A stretch of DNA of 14,107 bases from Aureococcus anophagefferens (Eukaryota; Sar; Pelagophyceae; Pelagomonadales; Pelagomonadaceae): contig NW_008705580.1 in NCBI RefSeq assembly GCF_000186865.1, positions 42,317 through 56,423 of the forward strand, read 5' to 3'. A program made the position numbers and the translations under genes. Under the pieces are notes generated by a model. The model ran no database searches. It was not told the DNA's origin and saw only the letters and a list, made by a program, of their open reading frames with translations. This document shows, in pieces, positions 12,313-14,107 of this stretch (its first letter is position 1; each line of letters opens with the position of its first letter).

Positions 12313-13416
12313 ATGGCGGCAGCGCCGCGCGTCGCCGTCGTCGGCGGCGGCCTGAGCGGGTCGCTGGCGGCGCTGGGCCTGAGGGCGAGAGGCCTGGCGC
12401 CCGTCGTCTACGACGCCGGCGCCGGCGACCGCCTCCGCGCGGCGCCGTTTTTCCGCGCGGAGCACGACCGCTTCAGCTCGCTGCTGCGCGCGCTCGAGCA
12501 GCGCGGCGCCGCGGCGCCCTGGGCCGGCGAGTTCGGCATCCTCGGCAGCCGCGGCGGCGGCTACCTGAGCAAGGCCCACGTGCCCAAGAAGCGGCCCGCG
12601 GCGGGCGCGGCGCCGCCGCCGCCGCCGCCGCTCCGGGACAGCGGCGACTTCTGCGGCTTCGTGGACGACGGCGGCGCCGGCGCGCTCTGGGCGGCCACGG
12701 GCGACGTCTGCGCGAGCCTCCGGGCCATGGGCGGCGGCGACGCGCCGACGCGGGAGCGCGTGTCCGAGCTGCGCTGGCTCGGCGGGTCGTGGCGCGCGAC
12801 GGCCGGCGGCGGCGAGGCGGACTACGACGCCGTCGTCGTCGCCGGCCCGCCGGCCGTCGCGGCGGCGGCGCTCGGGACCGTCGCCATGGACGGCGACCAC
12901 GCGGCGCGCCTCCGCGAGCTCGGGGACGCGCTCGCGGCCGTCCCCGCGGCGCCGCTCGCGTCGCTGTCGGCGACGGTGGCCGGCGTCGACGCGCCCTTCG
13001 ACGCGGCGACGGTGCCGGGCTCGGACGTCGTCCAGTTCGTGGCCCGCGAGCGGTCGAGGCGGCCGGACGCGCCCGCGGGGTCCTGGACCGCCGTGTCGAC
13101 GTCGGCGTTCGCGGCGCGCGGCGGCGCCGACGAGGAGCTGGCGGACGAGCTGCTCCGGCTCCTCGCGCCCTTCGGCGCGACGGCCGTCGAGGGCCCGCGC
13201 TGCGACCGCTGGGACGCGGGCCTCGCGGACGGGTCCCTGGAGGCCTGGTCCCGGGGCGAGGAGGACGCGATCTTCCTCGAGCCCTTCGCCTTCGCCATCG
13301 CCGGCGACTTCGTGCGCCGCCGGTCCTGCCCCGTCGAGTCCGCCGCGCTCAGCGGCCTCGAGGCGGGCCAGCGCCTCGGCGAGTTCCTCCTCGCGCAGGC
13401 GGAGCTTAAAAACTAG
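12313..13416 (+). CDS. Renalase-like FAD-dependent oxidoreductase
   Basis: 367 residues from ATG 12313 (AACATGGCGG); 97 bp after the protease gene on the same strand. The start is a Rossmann dinucleotide site, RVAVVGGGLSGSLAALGLRARG (6-27, GGGLSG), ending in VVYDAG, where the acidic residue binds ribose. Next, FFRAEHDRFSSLLRALEQRGAAAPWAGEFGIL (46-77) matches the renalase-like 'qyF.a.d..F..lv..l...g.v..W.g.f' block. The usual 'GGR.stR...DhGa' stretch between them is mostly absent, replaced by AGDRLRAAP. DYDAVVVAGPPA is the mid-protein strand-turn, and FAIAGDFV...VESAALSGLEAGQRLGEFLL is the C-terminal FAD-binding block 'l..aGD....vE.A.lSG..aa'. It carries a run of seven prolines (about 106-112). 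Likely an NAD(P)H or amine-type oxidase; substrate unknown. Its stop overlaps the stop of the convergent gene. Confidence 0.82.
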   Translation: MAAAPRVAVVGGGLSGSLAALGLRARGLAPVVYDAGAGDRLRAAPFFRAEHDRFSSLLRALEQRGAAAPWAGEFGILGSRGGGYLSKAHVPKKRPAAGAAPPPPPPLRDSGDFCGFVDDGGAGALWAATGDVCASLRAMGGGDAPTRERVSELRWLGGSWRATAGGGEADYDAVVVAGPPAVAAAALGTVAMDGDHAARLRELGDALAAVPAAPLASLSATVAGVDAPFDAATVPGSDVVQFVARERSRRPDAPAGSWTAVSTSAFAARGGADEELADELLRLLAPFGATAVEGPRCDRWDAGLADGSLEAWSRGEEDAIFLEPFAFAIAGDFVRRRSCPVESAALSGLEAGQRLGEFLLAQAELKN

Positions 13417-13988
13417 TCCTCGAAGGAGAGGAGGTTCGTCGCGCGCTTCGCCTGCTTCGGCGGCCTCGCGTCCGTCCGCCGCCGCTTCGGGGGCGGCCGC
13501 GCGCCGGCGACGGCGACGGCCTGCGCGCGCGGCGGCGGCGGCGCGGCCTCGAGGCGGGGCGGCTCGGCGGCCTCGAGGCGGGGCGGCTCGGCGGCCTCGG
13601 TTTCGTCGCCGCCGCCGTGCCACCGGAGGCTCGACACGCCGCGCGCCTCGAGCGCGCGCCGCTCGTCGGTGGCGACGGAATCCTCGGGCAGGACGAGCTG
13701 CGGCGCGTCCGAGTCGACGTCGCGCCGGTTCGCGCCGACGCCGGGAAGCCGCGCGCCGCCGCGCGCGTCGCCGTCGGGCCGCGCGTCGATGCGCGCCGCG
13801 GAGCCCTTGTGGACGCGGACGCCGGCCTCGACGCGCGCCTTCTCCGGCTTCGGTTGCCGCTTCTTGAACTGGCGCTCGCCGCCGAGCTGGCGCGCGGCGC
13901 GGTCGATCTCCTTCTCGCTCGCCGCCGACGTCCAGCGCACCATCTTGTCCTCGAGGGACGGGTCCCACGTCTGGTCGCCGGCGGCCAT
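13413..13988 (-). CDS. Basic low-complexity protein, probably nuclear; family not recognised
   Basis: 191 residues from ATG 13988 (MAAGDQTWDPSLEDKMVRWTSAA); the frame continues upstream to 14099, but that part lies in A/T-richer leader-like sequence and is not favoured. The N-terminal 60 residues look most structured: TWDPSLEDKMVRWTSAASEKEIDRAARQLGG then a Lys/Arg-rich stretch (FKKRQPKPEKARVEAGVRVHKG). The middle is Arg/Asp/Ala-rich and probably disordered. An 8-residue repeat AEPPRLEA occurs twice, encoded by a 24-bp tandem repeat. PPPKRRRTDARPPKQAKR near the end is a good nuclear localisation signal, and the protein ends NLLSFED. It may be an RNA- or chromatin-associated factor, but I found no family signature. 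Confidence 0.6.
   Translation of the reverse strand: MAAGDQTWDPSLEDKMVRWTSAASEKEIDRAARQLGGERQFKKRQPKPEKARVEAGVRVHKGSAARIDARPDGDARGGARLPGVGANRRDVDSDAPQLVLPEDSVATDERRALEARGVSSLRWHGGGDETEAAEPPRLEAAEPPRLEAAPPPPRAQAVAVAGARPPPKRRRTDARPPKQAKRATNLLSFED
13543..13600. repeat. 24-bp tandem repeat inside a coding region (2.4 copies)
   Basis: Identical 24-bp units at 13543-13566 and 13567-13590, then ten bases of a third at 13591-13600 (nine matching). The unit is a multiple of three, so copy number can change without shifting the frame; on the minus strand it encodes AEPPRLEA. Confidence 0.85.
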
Positions 13989-14107
13989 TTTTTGAACCAC
14001 AGTTAGCACAGAGCGACAGCCATACTCTCGTGGGGCAGCTCTTCGGCTAATGAGGCCTTCAGGGTGACGGCAACCAGCACTCAGCCAAAAAAAGAGCAAA
14101 CTACACC
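13989..14107. promoter_or_regulatory. 5' flank of the last minus-strand gene
   Basis: 119 bp, A/T-richer than the genes, with a 6-T run directly before the start codon (13988-13993) and a 7-A run (14088-14094). Presumed promoter and leader; the next gene is outside the window. Confidence 0.4.

Noticed and set aside
12259..13968. A 569-codon minus-strand frame over the renalase-like gene
   Set aside because: Arg/Ala-rich antisense shadow of two real genes; the plus strand has a Rossmann motif and the C-terminal flavin motif.
1..14107. CRISPR array, bacterial defence cluster, or operon
   Set aside because: No regularly spaced repeats, no bacterial ribosome binding sites, and nearly all neighbours alternate strand; the families are eukaryotic housekeeping genes.

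Overview
This window is nuclear DNA from a GC-rich, gene-dense eukaryote, most likely a marine stramenopile alga. Aureococcus anophagefferens or a related pelagophyte is my best guess; this is inference, not an identification. The families present are eukaryotic: a Mad3/BubR1 spindle-checkpoint protein, MTFP1/MTP18, an OMA1-like M48 protease, a Yvh1-type zinc domain, a U1-type zinc finger, an LCAT-like acyltransferase and 'HVPKTGGSS' sulfotransferases. One intron has the structure of an introner element (a transposon-derived intron), a feature known from Aureococcus. No operons, ribosome binding sites or bacterial signals are evident.

Layout: (1-748,+) 3' part of a zinc finger-SGNH hydrolase-like gene; (745-1899,-) beta-propeller-like protein; (1997-2641,+) secreted or plastid-targeted helical protein with one probable small intron; (2632-3729,-) membrane-anchored sulfotransferase; (3832-4680,+) Yvh1 zinc domain fused to a serine-less alpha/beta-hydrolase-like domain; (4712-5676,-) Mad3/BubR1 homolog in three reading frames; (5677-6402) a 726-bp gene-free, less GC-rich stretch with palindromes and a hairpin; (6403-7557,-) threonine aldolase; (7744-8421,-) MTFP1/MTP18; (8679-9347,+) sigma-like glutathione S-transferase with a myristoylation-like start; (9571-9988,-) broken sulfotransferase 3' remnant, abutting (9982-10961,-) an LCAT-like gene cut short and interrupted by the introner-like element at 10107-10298; (11061-12215,+) OMA1-like protease; (12313-13416,+) renalase-like flavoprotein; (13413-13988,-) basic, low-complexity, probably nuclear protein.

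Neighbouring genes mostly alternate strand. Divergent pairs are separated by about 80-260 bp, which must hold both promoters. Three of the five tail-to-tail pairs overlap at their stop codons (745-748, 2632-2641, 13413-13416), and a fourth pair lies 31 bp apart next to a 14-bp palindrome. The genes do not form one pathway. Two (MTFP1, OMA1-like) belong to mitochondrial inner-membrane families.

The most notable items are the introner-like intron with 8-bp target duplication and matching terminal inverted repeats, the ABBA-KEN-ABBA cassette in the Mad3 homolog, the two unusual domain fusions (U1 finger-SGNH; Yvh1 zinc domain-pseudohydrolase), the overlapping convergent stop codons, and a 12-nt motif at an identical distance upstream of two start codons. 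Several genes appear to lack short conserved stretches or shift frame. This could be real decay or sequence loss in very GC-rich DNA.
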